From Ferruginivarius sediminum (GTDB lineage: Bacteria > Pseudomonadota > Alphaproteobacteria > Kiloniellales > Rhodovibrionaceae): DNA of 64,000 nucleotides. Below are positions 1 to 8,245 of this stretch, piece by piece. The notes beneath the pieces were generated by a model that saw nothing but the letters and a program-made list of their open reading frames with translations, did not search any database and was not told the DNA's origin. Each line of letters begins with the position of its first letter. Position 1 is the first letter of the stretch. The stretch spans positions 310,001 through 374,000 of the forward strand of contig NZ_QPMH01000002.1 of NCBI RefSeq assembly GCF_003344765.1. The letters are read 5' to 3'. Both the position numbers and the translations under genes were made by a program.

Positions 1-1
1 G

Positions 2-493
2 AACCCGGCCGACGCGCGGGACGACGGGCAGCGTCGGGCGATAGAGCGCGCGCTGGAGTACATGGGGCTGACGCCGGGCGCGAAGCTGACCGACGTGAAG
101 CTGGACAAGGTGTTCATCGGCTCCTGCACCAATGGCCGGATCGAGGATCTGCGCGAGGTCGCCAAGGTCGTCGGCGGCCGGCACGTCGCCGACGGTGTGC
201 ACGCCATGATCGTTCCCGGCTCCGGCCTGGTGAAGGAGCAGGCGGAGGAAGAGGGCCTGGACAAGGTCTTCGTCGAGGCCGGCTTCGACTGGCGCGACGC
301 GGGCTGTTCCATGTGTCTGGCGATGAACGCCGACCGCTTGCAGCCGGGCGAGCGTTGCGCCTCCACCTCGAACCGCAACTTCGAGGGCCGGCAGGGCCGC
401 GGCGGCCGCACCCACCTGATGAGCCCCGCGATGGCCGCGGCGGCCGCGCTGACCGGGCACATCACCGACGTGCGGGAACTGGCATCGTCTTGA
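2..493 (+). CDS. leuC: 3-isopropylmalate dehydratase large subunit (C-terminal part)
   Basis: Large subunit of isopropylmalate isomerase, an aconitase-family [4Fe-4S] enzyme that converts 2-isopropylmalate to 3-isopropylmalate in leucine synthesis; partner of LeuD. The frame is open from base 2, so the N-terminal two thirds lie outside the window. Visible are GSCTNGR and the DAGCSMC stretch; these hold the three iron-sulfur cysteines of the family. The C-terminal [10 protein letters not shown] motif is also intact. leuD follows after about 80 bases, so the two are probably co-transcribed. The identification is firm. Confidence 0.96.
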   Translation, partial: NPADARDDGQRRAIERALEYMGLTPGAKLTDVKLDKVFIGSCTNGRIEDLREVAKVVGGRHVADGVHAMIVPGSGLVKEQAEEEGLDKVFVEAGFDWRDAGCSMCLAMNADRLQPGERCASTSNRNFEGRQGRGGRTHLMSPAMAAAAALTGHITDVRELASS

Positions 494-572
494 GCGTCCG
501 CCGAGTTGGCCACGTTCCAGCCTGGAGCGGGACCCTCAGCGAAGACCAGAACAAGTGACGAGATCGGGACAC

Positions 573-1184
573 ATGGACAAATTCACCAAGCTGACCGCCA
601 TCGCCGTTCCGCTGGAGCGGGACAACGTCGATACCGACATGATCATCCCCAAGCAGTTCCTGACGACGATCAAGCGAACAGGGCTGTCGAGGGGGCTGTT
701 CTACGAACTGCGGTACGACGAGAACGGCAAGCCGACCGAATTCGTGCTGGACAAGCCCGAATACAAGGGCGCGCAGATTCTCGTTGCCGGGGAGAACTTC
801 GGTTGCGGCTCCTCGCGCGAGCACGCGCCCTGGGCGCTGTTGGACCACGGCATCCGCTGCGTCATCGCCGAGAGCTTCGCCGACATCTTCTACAACAACT
901 GCTTCAAGAACGGTATCCTGCCGGTGAAGCTGCCGGCCGAGCAGCTGGCCGCCTGCATGGCAATCGCCAAGCGCGGGGGTGAGGCGGCGATGATGACGGT
1001 CGATCTGGAAAGCCAGACGGTTGCCACGCCGGACGGCGACAGCTTCCCCTTCGAGGTCGAGCCGTTCCGCAAGCATTGCCTGCTCAACGGCCTGGACGAC
1101 ATCGCGCTGACGCTTGAGGACGCCGACGCCATTTCGGCCTTCGAGGGCAAGCAGCGTCAGGCCATGCCGTGGCTGTATAGCTGA
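573..1184 (+). CDS. leuD: 3-isopropylmalate dehydratase small subunit
   Basis: Swivel-domain subunit of isopropylmalate isomerase, working with LeuC in leucine biosynthesis. The 203-residue product has the expected length. It carries [14 protein letters not shown] near the N terminus and the [15 protein letters not shown] substrate-binding loop. An in-frame GTG at 555 would add six residues; the ATG at 573 (MDKFTKL) matches the family start better and is preferred. The pathway gene leuB comes about 2 kb downstream on the same strand, after three oppositely oriented small genes and a PNPOx-like gene. Confidence 0.97.
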   Translation: MDKFTKLTAIAVPLERDNVDTDMIIPKQFLTTIKRTGLSRGLFYELRYDENGKPTEFVLDKPEYKGAQILVAGENFGCGSSREHAPWALLDHGIRCVIAESFADIFYNNCFKNGILPVKLPAEQLAACMAIAKRGGEAAMMTVDLESQTVATPDGDSFPFEVEPFRKHCLLNGLDDIALTLEDADAISAFEGKQRQAMPWLYS

Positions 1185-1209
1185 CGACGGATCGTGCGCG
1201 GCGGCACGC

Positions 1210-1482
1210 CTATTGCCTGCCGCCGCTCATGCCTTTCTTGATCTCGCCGCCATAGGGTGCCGTTGTTCGGGGTTCCGTCTCGGAGTGCTCGGATGCTGAA
1301 GTGCTGCCCTGACTGCCGACGCGGCTGTGGTATTTGCCGCGTGCCTTGGCCGTTTCATCCGTGACCTGGACGGCGGGCGTGCTGTTCGCCGGTTCGTCGC
1401 TCGAACTGGGCCGATTGTCGGCGGATGCCGCGCCGGCACTGAGCGCGAGAAACGTCGCCGTCAAAAGAATACTCCGTTTCAT
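1210..1482 (-). CDS. Small exported protein, family unknown
   Basis: I do not recognise a named family. The 90-residue product starts MKRSILLTATFLALSAGAASA, a clear Sec signal peptide with an A-x-A type cleavage site near residue 21; an upstream GTG/ATG would only add a charged extension before it. The mature part is short, polar and low in hydrophobics, so it is likely periplasmic or secreted. Its ARGKYHSRVGSQGSTS segment resembles ARGEHNTRISQYGETS in the neighbouring small protein at 1627-1872, suggesting a paralogous pair. Convergent with leuD. Existence as a gene rests on the signal peptide and the paralogy. Confidence 0.7.
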   Translation of the reverse strand: MKRSILLTATFLALSAGAASADNRPSSSDEPANSTPAVQVTDETAKARGKYHSRVGSQGSTSASEHSETEPRTTAPYGGEIKKGMSGGRQ

Positions 1483-1551
1483 TCCGATTTCGCTCCATCG
1501 CAACGGAAAGCGCCAGCGATAAACCAGCCAGCCATGGCCGGCAAGAAAGAA

Positions 1552-1577
1552 GCGGGTGCCCTTTTTCGGACACCCGC
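1552..1577 (-). terminator. Probable intrinsic terminator of the 1627-1872 gene
   Basis: Inverted repeat GCGGGTG (1552-1558) / CACCCGC (1571-1577), extended by C/G pairs and followed on the minus strand by a T-rich run (TTCTTTCTT). It lies about 50 bases past the stop codon of the 1627-1872 gene. Confidence 0.65.
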
Positions 1578-1626
1578 CAAGGCTTTCAAGGGGGACTTGA
1601 ATGGAGAGGGAGGCTTCTTTGACGGC

Positions 1627-1872
1627 TTACCGGCCGTCGTTCACGCCGCTGGCGCCATTCGGTACGACAGCGATCTGCCGGAAGCCTTCCGAGGTCTCGC
1701 CATACTGGCTGATGCGGGTGTTGTGCTCGCCGCGGGCGTCGGCGTGCCCGGCCAGCGTGGCAACCGGCTTGCCGTCGTTCTCGGTACCCACGGTCTGGGG
1801 CTGACCCGCAGCCATCGCGGCGCCGCCAGACAGGGTTGCAATCGTCAGAGCCAGAAGAGTCTTGCGGAACAT
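1627..1872 (-). CDS. Small exported protein, paralogue of the 1210-1482 product
   Basis: Unrecognised 81-residue protein. Residues 1-22 (MFRKTLLALTIATLSGGAAM...) form a Sec signal peptide ending in AMA-A. The mature part is about 60 residues and shares the pattern ARGxHxxRxSxxGxTS with the protein encoded just downstream. On the minus strand a GGAGAA ribosome-binding site precedes the ATG, a terminator hairpin follows the stop, and a CRP-like half-palindrome lies about 95 bases upstream, so this looks like a separate regulated transcription unit. Function unknown. Confidence 0.75.
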   Translation of the reverse strand: MFRKTLLALTIATLSGGAAMAAGQPQTVGTENDGKPVATLAGHADARGEHNTRISQYGETSEGFRQIAVVPNGASGVNDGR

Positions 1873-1957
1873 TGGGTTTCTCCTGCGATGTTCAGATTGT
1901 CCAGTGCGGTTCCAACCGCTGTTGGTTAAGAACTTAAGCCGAAGCCGCCGATCTTGC

Positions 1958-1973
1958 GGTGATGGCCGTCACA
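1958..1973. promoter_or_regulatory. CRP/FNR-family-like operator (imperfect)
   Basis: GGTGA-TGGCCG-TCACA, one mismatch from the CRP consensus TGTGA-N6-TCACA. It is centred about 94 bases upstream of the start codon of the small exported protein gene ending at 1872, and resembles the perfect palindrome at 2391-2408 in front of the next small gene. Assignment to a CRP-type regulator is inference from the consensus. Confidence 0.5.
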
Positions 1974-2048
1974 CCGCGCGACGATCTCGGTGAGGATTTT
2001 TCCCGCGTCCGTATTTGGGGGTTTGGCGACAACCAATTGCGGAACGAG

Positions 2049-2078
2049 AAACGGGCGCCCGTTTCCAGGCGCCCGTTT
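2049..2078 (-). terminator. Intrinsic terminator of the 2107-2316 gene
   Basis: Perfect 11-base inverted repeat AAACGGGCGCC (2049-2059) / GGCGCCCGTTT (2068-2078) with an 8-base loop. Located about 30 bases beyond the stop codon of the small exported protein gene on the minus strand. The stem ends in GTTTCT, giving a short U-tract when read on the minus strand. Confidence 0.75.
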
Positions 2079-2106
2079 CTTGCGGAGAGGTTTGAGCTGA
2101 AGCGTC

Positions 2107-2316
2107 TTACTGGCCGCCACCTTGGCCGCGGGCCTCGCCGATGGTGACGCGGACCTGCTCGGACTTCTCGGCGGCCTTCGCGGGTGTGTCCATCTGGACT
2201 GCGGCGACGGAAACGCCGGGCTTTGCGAGCTTGCCGCGGTCACCTGGCGCATCGGCCAGCGCGGCACCGGAGACAAGGGCGGTCAGGCTCAAGGCGATTG
2301 CGGTGGTGCGAAGCAT
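2107..2316 (-). CDS. Small exported protein, family unknown
   Basis: Unrecognised 69-residue protein. It begins MLRTTAIALSLTALVSGAALA-DAPG, a signal peptide with a good A-x-A cleavage site at about residue 21. The mature part (about 48 residues) contains KAAEKSEQVRVTIGEARG and a Gly/Gln-rich tail. A GGAGAC ribosome-binding site precedes the ATG, the terminator at 2049-2078 follows, and a perfect CRP-type palindrome lies about 83 bases upstream. No clear similarity to the two other small exported proteins beyond layout. Probably periplasmic. Confidence 0.75.
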   Translation of the reverse strand: MLRTTAIALSLTALVSGAALADAPGDRGKLAKPGVSVAAVQMDTPAKAAEKSEQVRVTIGEARGQGGGQ

Positions 2317-2390
2317 ATCGGTCTCCTTGGTTATTCGGGTTGCGGTGTTAACCGTTCACCATGTGAGATGAGGCCGGTTTGGTTTCCCGC

Positions 2391-2408
2391 GTGTGACGGC
2401 CGTCACAC
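2391..2408. promoter_or_regulatory. Perfect 18-bp CRP-type palindrome
   Basis: GTGTGACGGCCGTCACAC is a perfect palindrome and contains the CRP consensus TGTGA-N6-TCACA exactly. It lies between the minus-strand small gene (start 2316) and the plus-strand PNPOx-like gene (start 2447), so it could act on either or both. The regulator is not identified. Confidence 0.65.
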
Positions 2409-2446
2409 CCCGGAAATCCGGCACACCCCAGGAATCCAGAGCGAAC

Positions 2447-3040
2447 GTGAGCGAGCTTCCGGCCTTCTACAACGACCTCGACGCAAGCCTCGACGAGGCG
2501 TGGCGTCTGCTCGAACGCAGTGTGGACGACCGGGATGCGCCGTTTCGCACGCCGACGCTGGCCAGCATCGGCCGAGACGGGGCGCCCGTTGCCAGGACCG
2601 TGGTGCTTCGAGTCACGAGCCGTGCGGATGCCGTGCTGCAACTCCATACGGATATCCGCTCGGAGAAGATCGGCGAAATCCGCCGGGAGCCACGAGTGTC
2701 GCTCCACTTTTATGACCCGCGTGCGAAGGTGCAGCTCCGCGTTGGCGGCAAGGCCGTGGCGCATATCGGGGACGCCGTGGCGCTTGACGCCTGGACGGGG
2801 AGTCATCCGGATTCCCTTGCCATGTACCGCATACAGCCAAGACCCGGGACGCCGCTGTCCCGTCCCGATGAAACGACAATCGCCAGCGCGCGGGATCCCC
2901 GCGATGGCTTCGAGAACTTCGCCGCGGTGCGCATCGCCATCAGGCAGATGGAGTGGCTGTATCTTGGCGCGCGGGGCCATCGTCGTGCCCTGTTCGACTT
3001 CAAGACGGGGGACCCGTTGGGGCGCTGGCTGGCCCCTTGA
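2447..3040 (+). CDS. Pyridoxamine 5'-phosphate oxidase-family flavin protein
   Basis: Member of the FMN-binding split-barrel PNPOx family. The region around residues 28-60 (FRTPTLASIGRDGAPVARTVVLR) is the typical phosphate/FMN-contact strand pair of PdxH-like proteins, followed by SEKIGEIRREPRVSLHFYDPR. Length 197 residues, like short PNPOx paralogues. The PdxH C-terminal signature is not evident, so it need not make pyridoxal phosphate. An in-frame GTG at 2393 lies inside the CRP-type palindrome; the GTG at 2447 (VSELPAFYNDLD) fits the usual FYNDL-type start and is chosen. It stands alone in front of leuB. Confidence 0.8.
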   Translation: MSELPAFYNDLDASLDEAWRLLERSVDDRDAPFRTPTLASIGRDGAPVARTVVLRVTSRADAVLQLHTDIRSEKIGEIRREPRVSLHFYDPRAKVQLRVGGKAVAHIGDAVALDAWTGSHPDSLAMYRIQPRPGTPLSRPDETTIASARDPRDGFENFAAVRIAIRQMEWLYLGARGHRRALFDFKTGDPLGRWLAP

Positions 3041-3147
3041 AGCGGAGACTGGCGCGCGTGCCTTGAGTGCGCCCACCGGACCCGGTATATCGGGCGCCGT
3101 CGCGCGTATACCATGCGCGCTCTTTCCTGTCCGTTTCTGGGGGTCTC

Positions 3148-4260
3148 ATGGCGGCGAACAAGAATATCCTGATGCTGCCGGGCGACGGTGTCGGCCCGGA
3201 AGTCGTGGCCGAGGTCAGGCGCGTCGCCGACTGGCTGGCCGCGGAGCGCGCGGTCGGATTCGACATCGCGGAAGGCCTGGTCGGCGGCGCGGCCATCGAC
3301 GCCGAGGGCGCGCCGATCTCCGAGGCCACGATGCAAAAGGCGATGGACGCCGACGCGGTGCTGCTGGGCGCGGTCGGCGGCCCAAAGTGGGACGGCCTGC
3401 CGTTCGAGCAGAAGCCGGAGCGCGCGTTGCTGCGCCTGCGCAAGGACATGGAGCTGTTCGCCAACCTGCGCCCGGCGATGGTGTTCGACGCGCTGGTCGA
3501 CTCCTCCTCGCTGAAGCCGGATCTGGTGCGCGGCCTCGATATCATGATCGTGCGCGAGTTGACCGGCGGCGTCTATTTCGGCGAGCCGCGCGGCATCGAG
3601 ACCCTGCCCGACGGCCAGCGTCGCGGCGTCAACACGCAGGTCTACACGACCGAGGAAATCCGCCGCGTTGCCGCCGTCGCCTTCGAGCTGGCGCGCAAGC
3701 GCGGCAACAGGGTCTGCTCGGTCGAGAAGGCGAACGTCATGGAAGCCGGCGTGCTGTGGCGCGAAGAGGTGCAGCGCCTGCACGACGAAAGCTATCCCAA
3801 CGTCGAACTGACCCACATGTATGCCGACAACTGCGCGATGCAGCTCGTCCGCCGGCCCAAGCAGTTCGACGTCATCGTCACCGACAACCTGTTCGGCGAC
3901 ATGCTTTCGGACGAGGCGGCGATGCTGACCGGCTCTCTTGGCATGCTGCCCTCGGCCTCGCTGGGCGCCGCCGACGCCACCGGCCGCCGTCGCGCGCTCT
4001 ACGAGCCGGTGCACGGCAGCGCACCCGACATCGCCGGTCAGGGCATCGCCAACCCGCTGGCCACGCTGCTCTCTTTCGCGATGATGCTGCGCTATTCCTT
4101 CGATCTGGACAGCGAGGCGCGGCTGGTGGAGCAGGCGGTGGAGGCCGTTCTGGCGCGCGGTCTGCGCACCGCCGACATCGTCCAGGAGGGCACGACCACC
4201 GTTTCGACGCGCGAAATGGGCGATGCACTGCTGGAACAGCTTAGCTCAGCAGTTGCATGA
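3148..4260 (+). CDS. leuB: 3-isopropylmalate dehydrogenase
   Basis: NAD-dependent oxidative decarboxylase converting 3-isopropylmalate to 2-oxoisocaproate, the third step of leucine synthesis. The 370-residue product has the family length. Motifs seen: [10 protein letters not shown] at the N terminus, [14 protein letters not shown] mid-protein, and [20 protein letters not shown] carrying metal and NAD contacts. The ATG at 3148 follows a G-rich ribosome-binding site (GGGGGTCTC). Not to be confused with the second beta-decarboxylating dehydrogenase of the window at 58131-59228. Confidence 0.97.
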   Translation: MAANKNILMLPGDGVGPEVVAEVRRVADWLAAERAVGFDIAEGLVGGAAIDAEGAPISEATMQKAMDADAVLLGAVGGPKWDGLPFEQKPERALLRLRKDMELFANLRPAMVFDALVDSSSLKPDLVRGLDIMIVRELTGGVYFGEPRGIETLPDGQRRGVNTQVYTTEEIRRVAAVAFELARKRGNRVCSVEKANVMEAGVLWREEVQRLHDESYPNVELTHMYADNCAMQLVRRPKQFDVIVTDNLFGDMLSDEAAMLTGSLGMLPSASLGAADATGRRRALYEPVHGSAPDIAGQGIANPLATLLSFAMMLRYSFDLDSEARLVEQAVEAVLARGLRTADIVQEGTTTVSTREMGDALLEQLSSAVA

Positions 4261-4392
4261 ACAAATTTCATGACACGTGAGGCTTGCGCGTAGCGAAAAC
4301 TTTGGGCATCATACATTCGATTGCTCTCCGGCCTAGCCGGTCGAGTGATCGCCACGACCGCACGCGACACCCTGAACTGGGAACCTTCCGTT

Positions 4393-4428
4393 GGGCCGCT
4401 CCTTCCCTGGAGCGGCCCCTCTTTTCGT
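4393..4428 (+). terminator. Intrinsic terminator downstream of leuB
   Basis: Perfect 10-base stem GGGCCGCTCC (4393-4402) / GGAGCGGCCC (4409-4418) with a TTCCCT loop, followed by CTCTTTTCGTT. It ends either leuB mRNA (133 bases past its stop) or a short untranslated RNA starting in the 4260-4390 spacer. Confidence 0.85.
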
Positions 4429-4681
4429 TAGATTACCACTGTCCGTATACTGCCCGGCAAATTATGCAAGCGGCTAAGTTGCATGGCCATGCGTATAATT
4501 GTCGACTTCCATCGAACCAAAGTGCAGGACTGGGCTTTACGGCAAATAGCGTGATGACTCTTTGCCTTCATGCAGCAGCCCTTTGACCGTCATATCAGTC
4601 AAACCGGCAAGATATGCCCATGAAACGGTCAAAAATCAGCAACCGCAAGGAATGAGATCATAAACCTTCCGCGCGCCGCCT
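4429..4681. other. Non-coding spacer with inverted repeats, no gene seen
   Basis: Between the leuB terminator and the convergent end of the 4682-6511 gene I see no credible reading frame. The stretch is richer in A+T than its surroundings. It holds the palindrome GCATGGCCATGC (4481-4492), a TATAAT at 4494-4499 without a clear -35 element, and the 9-base inverted repeat TTTGACCGT (4582-4590) / ACGGTCAAA (4625-4633). Possible small-RNA or regulator-binding region; not demonstrated. Confidence 0.4.
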
Positions 4682-6511
4682 TCATGAGCCCCGGCGCGTT
4701 ACCGGCTGGGCCAGGAGCCAGCCGGCCCAGGCCATGAAGGCGATGCCGACGATGATCAGTATCGTCTCCAGCCAGGGCGATTCGGTGATGCCGTTGGCCG
4801 TGACGGCCTGCCGGTCGCGGAAGCTCGGCAGGACGGGGTCCGGCACCTCCGTCGACTCGGCGGCGTTGGCGATGGACTCCGCCTCGCGCAGCGGCAGCGG
4901 CAGGTTGCGCGTTGCGATGGCGGAGGCCGGGCCGCCGTGAACGGGTCCGGTGCGGCCTTGCGGCGCGGGCCCGGCGAGGAGAACCTGCATCGAGAAGGTG
5001 TCCACCGGCGCCTTCTGTCCCGGCACCGGAGAGGTGGGCAGGCGCACCTCGTTCAGGAAGAATGGTGCGCCGATAAGCCAGTCGGTGAGGCTGGCGGCAC
5101 GGAGTTTTGGCGCTTCCGCCGGCAGCTCCTGCAACGCCGCCTGGGTATCGGCGTCCAGCATCACGATGGCGGCGTCCAGCTCGCCCGCGCGAACGGCGCG
5201 GATCAGGCTGGGGCCCGTCGCGCGCAAGTCGGGGCCGCGCCCGGCCAGGACCAGCATGCGCGCCGCCACCTTGCCGCCGGCGGTCCAGCCCGGCGGTGTG
5301 CCGATCCGCCCGGAAAGCGGATTGGCCTCCGGTGGCATGCCCTCGCGCACCAGCAGCAGGAAGTGGCGCCGGCCAATGGCGGCGATGGCCTCGCCCCGCC
5401 TGTCGCGTCCGCGGAACAGGCCGTCCCAGGTCAACTCGAAGAAATCCGAGGTGTGGACCAGCGCCAGGTCCGCCTTGCCCTGCTCCAGTGCGGCCAGCGG
5501 TGCGGCGACGGAGAGCATGTTCACCGGCCGCTCCGGGTAGGCGCGGCGCAGCGCCAGGATCGCCTGCCCGCCAAGTGGGCTGAGCGACTCGGCCCCGGTG
5601 TAGGCGACGACCATCTCGGGCCGGCGGACGGTCGGCGACTCGGCGTCGATCACCCCCTCGGCGACAAGGATTCGCCGAGCTACGGTTTCGGTGTCACGGC
5701 CCTGGACGATGATCTCACGGATGGCCGGCTCGACCTCCGTCGCCATCAGCGCGCCGTAGAGTGGCTTCAAGGCGGATTCGACGAAGCCTCGATGCTCTTC
5801 GGCGCGGGGGCCGATCACCACCGTCGCCTCGTAGCGGGGATAGAAGTCCAGCGTGTCTGCCAACTCGCTCAACCCGAGGTCGGGTCGCACGTAGGGCGCG
5901 CGGATTACGGCGACGTCGGTGCGCCCGGCCAGCAGCGCGGCCATGCGCTCTCCGGGCGAGGCGACCTCTTCAACCGCCGAGGGTTGGATATCGAGGCCAT
6001 AGCGGCGCGCCAGCGCCAGCAAGCCGTCGCCCGGCTGGCGCGTGTAGCCCGGCGGTACGGCGAATCGCGCATCCTCCAGGCGCGACAGGTCTTCGACGGA
6101 GGTCATGTCCTTCGCCAGGGCCTTGTTGCTGTCCATCAGCAGGACGTAGGGCGCGCTGAAGCCGAGGCCCGGCGTCACCGATATGCCGGTCGATGCCAGC
6201 ACCTGCCGCACTGCTTCCAGCCCGCCGTCCTGAATGGCGCGGGAGCGGAAGAACACGCGCGCGGAACCCGAATATCCCGGCAGCAGATCGATATCGCCTG
6301 CCTGCAGCCTGCGCCCGCAGTTCACAAGGTCGGGGCAGGCGACGGCGATGGCGCGGGCGCCCGCCTGACGCAGCGTCTCGGCGACGATCTCCGCCATCAG
6401 GGCACTGTCCGGCTGTTCCGCCAGGTGGCCGATGCGCAGGCTGGGCCGCTGGGCGCAGCCGGCCAGGACGATGAGCGTCGCTGCGAGGGCGAGGAGGGCG
6501 GCGCGGCGCAT
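4682..6511 (-). CDS. Lipoprotein fusing two substrate-binding-like domains with a C-terminal membrane anchor
   Basis: A 609-residue envelope protein. Residues 1-19 are a lipoprotein signal (LAGC, Cys19). Residues about 24-290 look like an OpuAC-type glycine betaine/choline-binding domain (RIGHLAEQPDSALMAEIVAETL, DLLPGYSG). Residues about 300-560 are a second periplasmic-binding-like region resembling TAXI-type TRAP binding proteins. Residues 582-601 are a hydrophobic segment followed by a basic tail. The ATG overlaps the stop of the upstream BCCT carrier gene by one base (TGATG), so translation is probably coupled. The likely role is binding or sensing solutes for that carrier, but no ABC permease or ATPase is nearby. 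Domain names are from motif memory and the pairing is inference. Confidence 0.75.
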   Translation of the reverse strand: MRRAALLALAATLIVLAGCAQRPSLRIGHLAEQPDSALMAEIVAETLRQAGARAIAVACPDLVNCGRRLQAGDIDLLPGYSGSARVFFRSRAIQDGGLEAVRQVLASTGISVTPGLGFSAPYVLLMDSNKALAKDMTSVEDLSRLEDARFAVPPGYTRQPGDGLLALARRYGLDIQPSAVEEVASPGERMAALLAGRTDVAVIRAPYVRPDLGLSELADTLDFYPRYEATVVIGPRAEEHRGFVESALKPLYGALMATEVEPAIREIIVQGRDTETVARRILVAEGVIDAESPTVRRPEMVVAYTGAESLSPLGGQAILALRRAYPERPVNMLSVAAPLAALEQGKADLALVHTSDFFELTWDGLFRGRDRRGEAIAAIGRRHFLLLVREGMPPEANPLSGRIGTPPGWTAGGKVAARMLVLAGRGPDLRATGPSLIRAVRAGELDAAIVMLDADTQAALQELPAEAPKLRAASLTDWLIGAPFFLNEVRLPTSPVPGQKAPVDTFSMQVLLAGPAPQGRTGPVHGGPASAIATRNLPLPLREAESIANAAESTEVPDPVLPSFRDRQAVTANGITESPWLETILIIVGIAFMAWAGWLLAQPVTRRGS

Positions 6512-8049
6512 CACTGCAGGCCCTCCCAGATCCGCTCGGTCGCCGCGTCCGCGCGCAAGGCACGCAGCAGTGCCACGACCTGCAGGACCATGATGGCCGC
6601 GAAGGGCAGGGCGCCGAGAACCGACAGGGCGCGCACCGCCTGGATGTTGCCGGCGACGATCATGGCCGCGCCCAGGACACCCAATACCATCCCCCAGGCC
6701 AGTTTGCTGCGCCATGAGGGATTGCTGCCGGGTCCGCTCAGCAGCCCCAGGACATAGGCGGCGCTGACCACGCTGGTGACCAGGAAGACGAAGGCCAGCA
6801 CCATCGCGGCTACGTTCAGGAGGCCGGCGAAGGGCAGGCGTTCCAGCAGGGTGAAAAGCGCGATGGAGACATCATGGCGCACCATCGCGACGACGCCGCC
6901 CAGGCCGTACATTTCTTCGTACAGGCCGAAGCCGCCGAACACGGCGAACCATAGGATGGAGAACAGCGTCGGCACCAGGATGACACCGACGATGAACTCC
7001 CGGATCGTGCGCCCGCGGCTGATCCGGGCGATGAAGACGCCGACGAAGGGCGCCCAGGCGATCCACCAGAAGAAATAGGTCAGCGTCCAGCCCTGGAACC
7101 AGCCGGCCACGTCGCGGTCCTGAAAGGTGAAAAGCTGGAAGGACATCCGCGCCAGCTCGGTCAGGTAGTCGCCGAAGGCGGTGACGAAACCGCGCATCAG
7201 GAACGCCGTCGGCCCGGCCAGCAGCAGGAACAGCATGATCGCGACGGCCAGCAGCATGTTCGCGTTCGACAGCCACTTCACGCCCTTGTCCAGCGGCATG
7301 ACCAGCGGCAGGCAGTACGCCACCACCAGGGCCGCGAGGATATAGCCGGAGACGGTCAGCGAGTTCGGGTCGACCTCGGCGAAGACGAAGAGGCCGCGCT
7401 GAAGCTGGAATACGCCCATGGCGATGGAGCCGGCGACACCCAGTGCGATGGCCACGACGGCGGTGACGTTAGCGATGTAGGCCAGCCCCTCCACCCAGCG
7501 TCCGTGCAATTCCGCGCGCAGCCCGGCGCCCGGCTGATAGCCGCTGCCCCGGCGGAAGGCGAAGTAGGCCAGCGCAAGCGCGACCATCCCGTAGATCGCC
7601 CAGGCATGAAAGCCCCAGTGGAACAACGTGACGGTGAGCGCATGGCGCGCCGCTTCGCGCGTGCCGGGCACCGCGCCGGGGGCGCCGTCGAAGTGCAGCA
7701 CGGGCTCCGCGACGCCCCAGAACAGCAGGCCCACACCCATGCCGGCGGCGAACAGCATGGACAGCCACGAGGGCAGCGAGAACTCGGGCATGTCGTCCTC
7801 TCGGCCCAGCTTCACCCGGCCATAGCGGCTGATCGCCAGCCAGGCGGCCAGCACCAGCAACCCCGTGACGAGCAGCATGTAAAGCCAATCCAGCGCGCGG
7901 AACGCGACGCCGGTGATGTTGCCGGCCCAGTCGGCCAAGCCGGCCGGATCGCCCAGGCCCCAGACCGCCACGCCCCCGCACAGCGGCAGCGCAACCAGCA
8001 GGACGGCCCAGTTCGACAGGCGGCGGCGCAGGTGAAGACGCGCGAACAT
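6511..8049 (-). CDS. BCCT-family betaine/choline/carnitine transporter
   Basis: Secondary transporter of the betaine-choline-carnitine family in the inner membrane, usually driven by sodium or proton gradient and used for compatible-solute uptake. The 512-residue product has twelve apparent hydrophobic segments. It has the glycine-rich GMGVGLLFWGVAEP loop and the tryptophan-rich signature WWIAWAPFVGVFIARISRGR, both diagnostic. The ATG at 8049 is preceded by GAGGG at good spacing; a longer frame to 8124 lacks this. First gene of a two-gene operon with the double-domain binding lipoprotein. Substrate cannot be told from sequence. Confidence 0.92.
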   Translation of the reverse strand: MFARLHLRRRLSNWAVLLVALPLCGGVAVWGLGDPAGLADWAGNITGVAFRALDWLYMLLVTGLLVLAAWLAISRYGRVKLGREDDMPEFSLPSWLSMLFAAGMGVGLLFWGVAEPVLHFDGAPGAVPGTREAARHALTVTLFHWGFHAWAIYGMVALALAYFAFRRGSGYQPGAGLRAELHGRWVEGLAYIANVTAVVAIALGVAGSIAMGVFQLQRGLFVFAEVDPNSLTVSGYILAALVVAYCLPLVMPLDKGVKWLSNANMLLAVAIMLFLLLAGPTAFLMRGFVTAFGDYLTELARMSFQLFTFQDRDVAGWFQGWTLTYFFWWIAWAPFVGVFIARISRGRTIREFIVGVILVPTLFSILWFAVFGGFGLYEEMYGLGGVVAMVRHDVSIALFTLLERLPFAGLLNVAAMVLAFVFLVTSVVSAAYVLGLLSGPGSNPSWRSKLAWGMVLGVLGAAMIVAGNIQAVRALSVLGALPFAAIMVLQVVALLRALRADAATERIWEGLQ

Positions 8050-8245
8050 GCCCTCATCCGGTCGGTGGTTTCGGATTCCCCCCAGCGCCGCGCGAAGCCT
8101 AATCGTGACGGCGGCCGGCGTCATGACATTTCCATGCCGTCATGGTTTTTCGAAAGGATTCGAACTACGGTTTTCGAGCAGTCGTTGTACTTCGAGTGCC
8201 GGGGGACGGGGCGCCACCCAACTAGCGAGTGGGAGGCTTCATTTC

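Noticed and set aside
4261..4392. tRNA or known small RNA behind leuB
   Set aside because: No cloverleaf or TpsiC consensus could be built, and no named RNA family was recognised; left as an unexplained spacer.
8050..8245. Inverted repeat CATGAC/GTCATG and repeated TTTCGA elements between the BCCT and oligomer-hydrolase genes
   Set aside because: Six-base repeats of this kind occur often by chance; no consensus of a known regulator fits.
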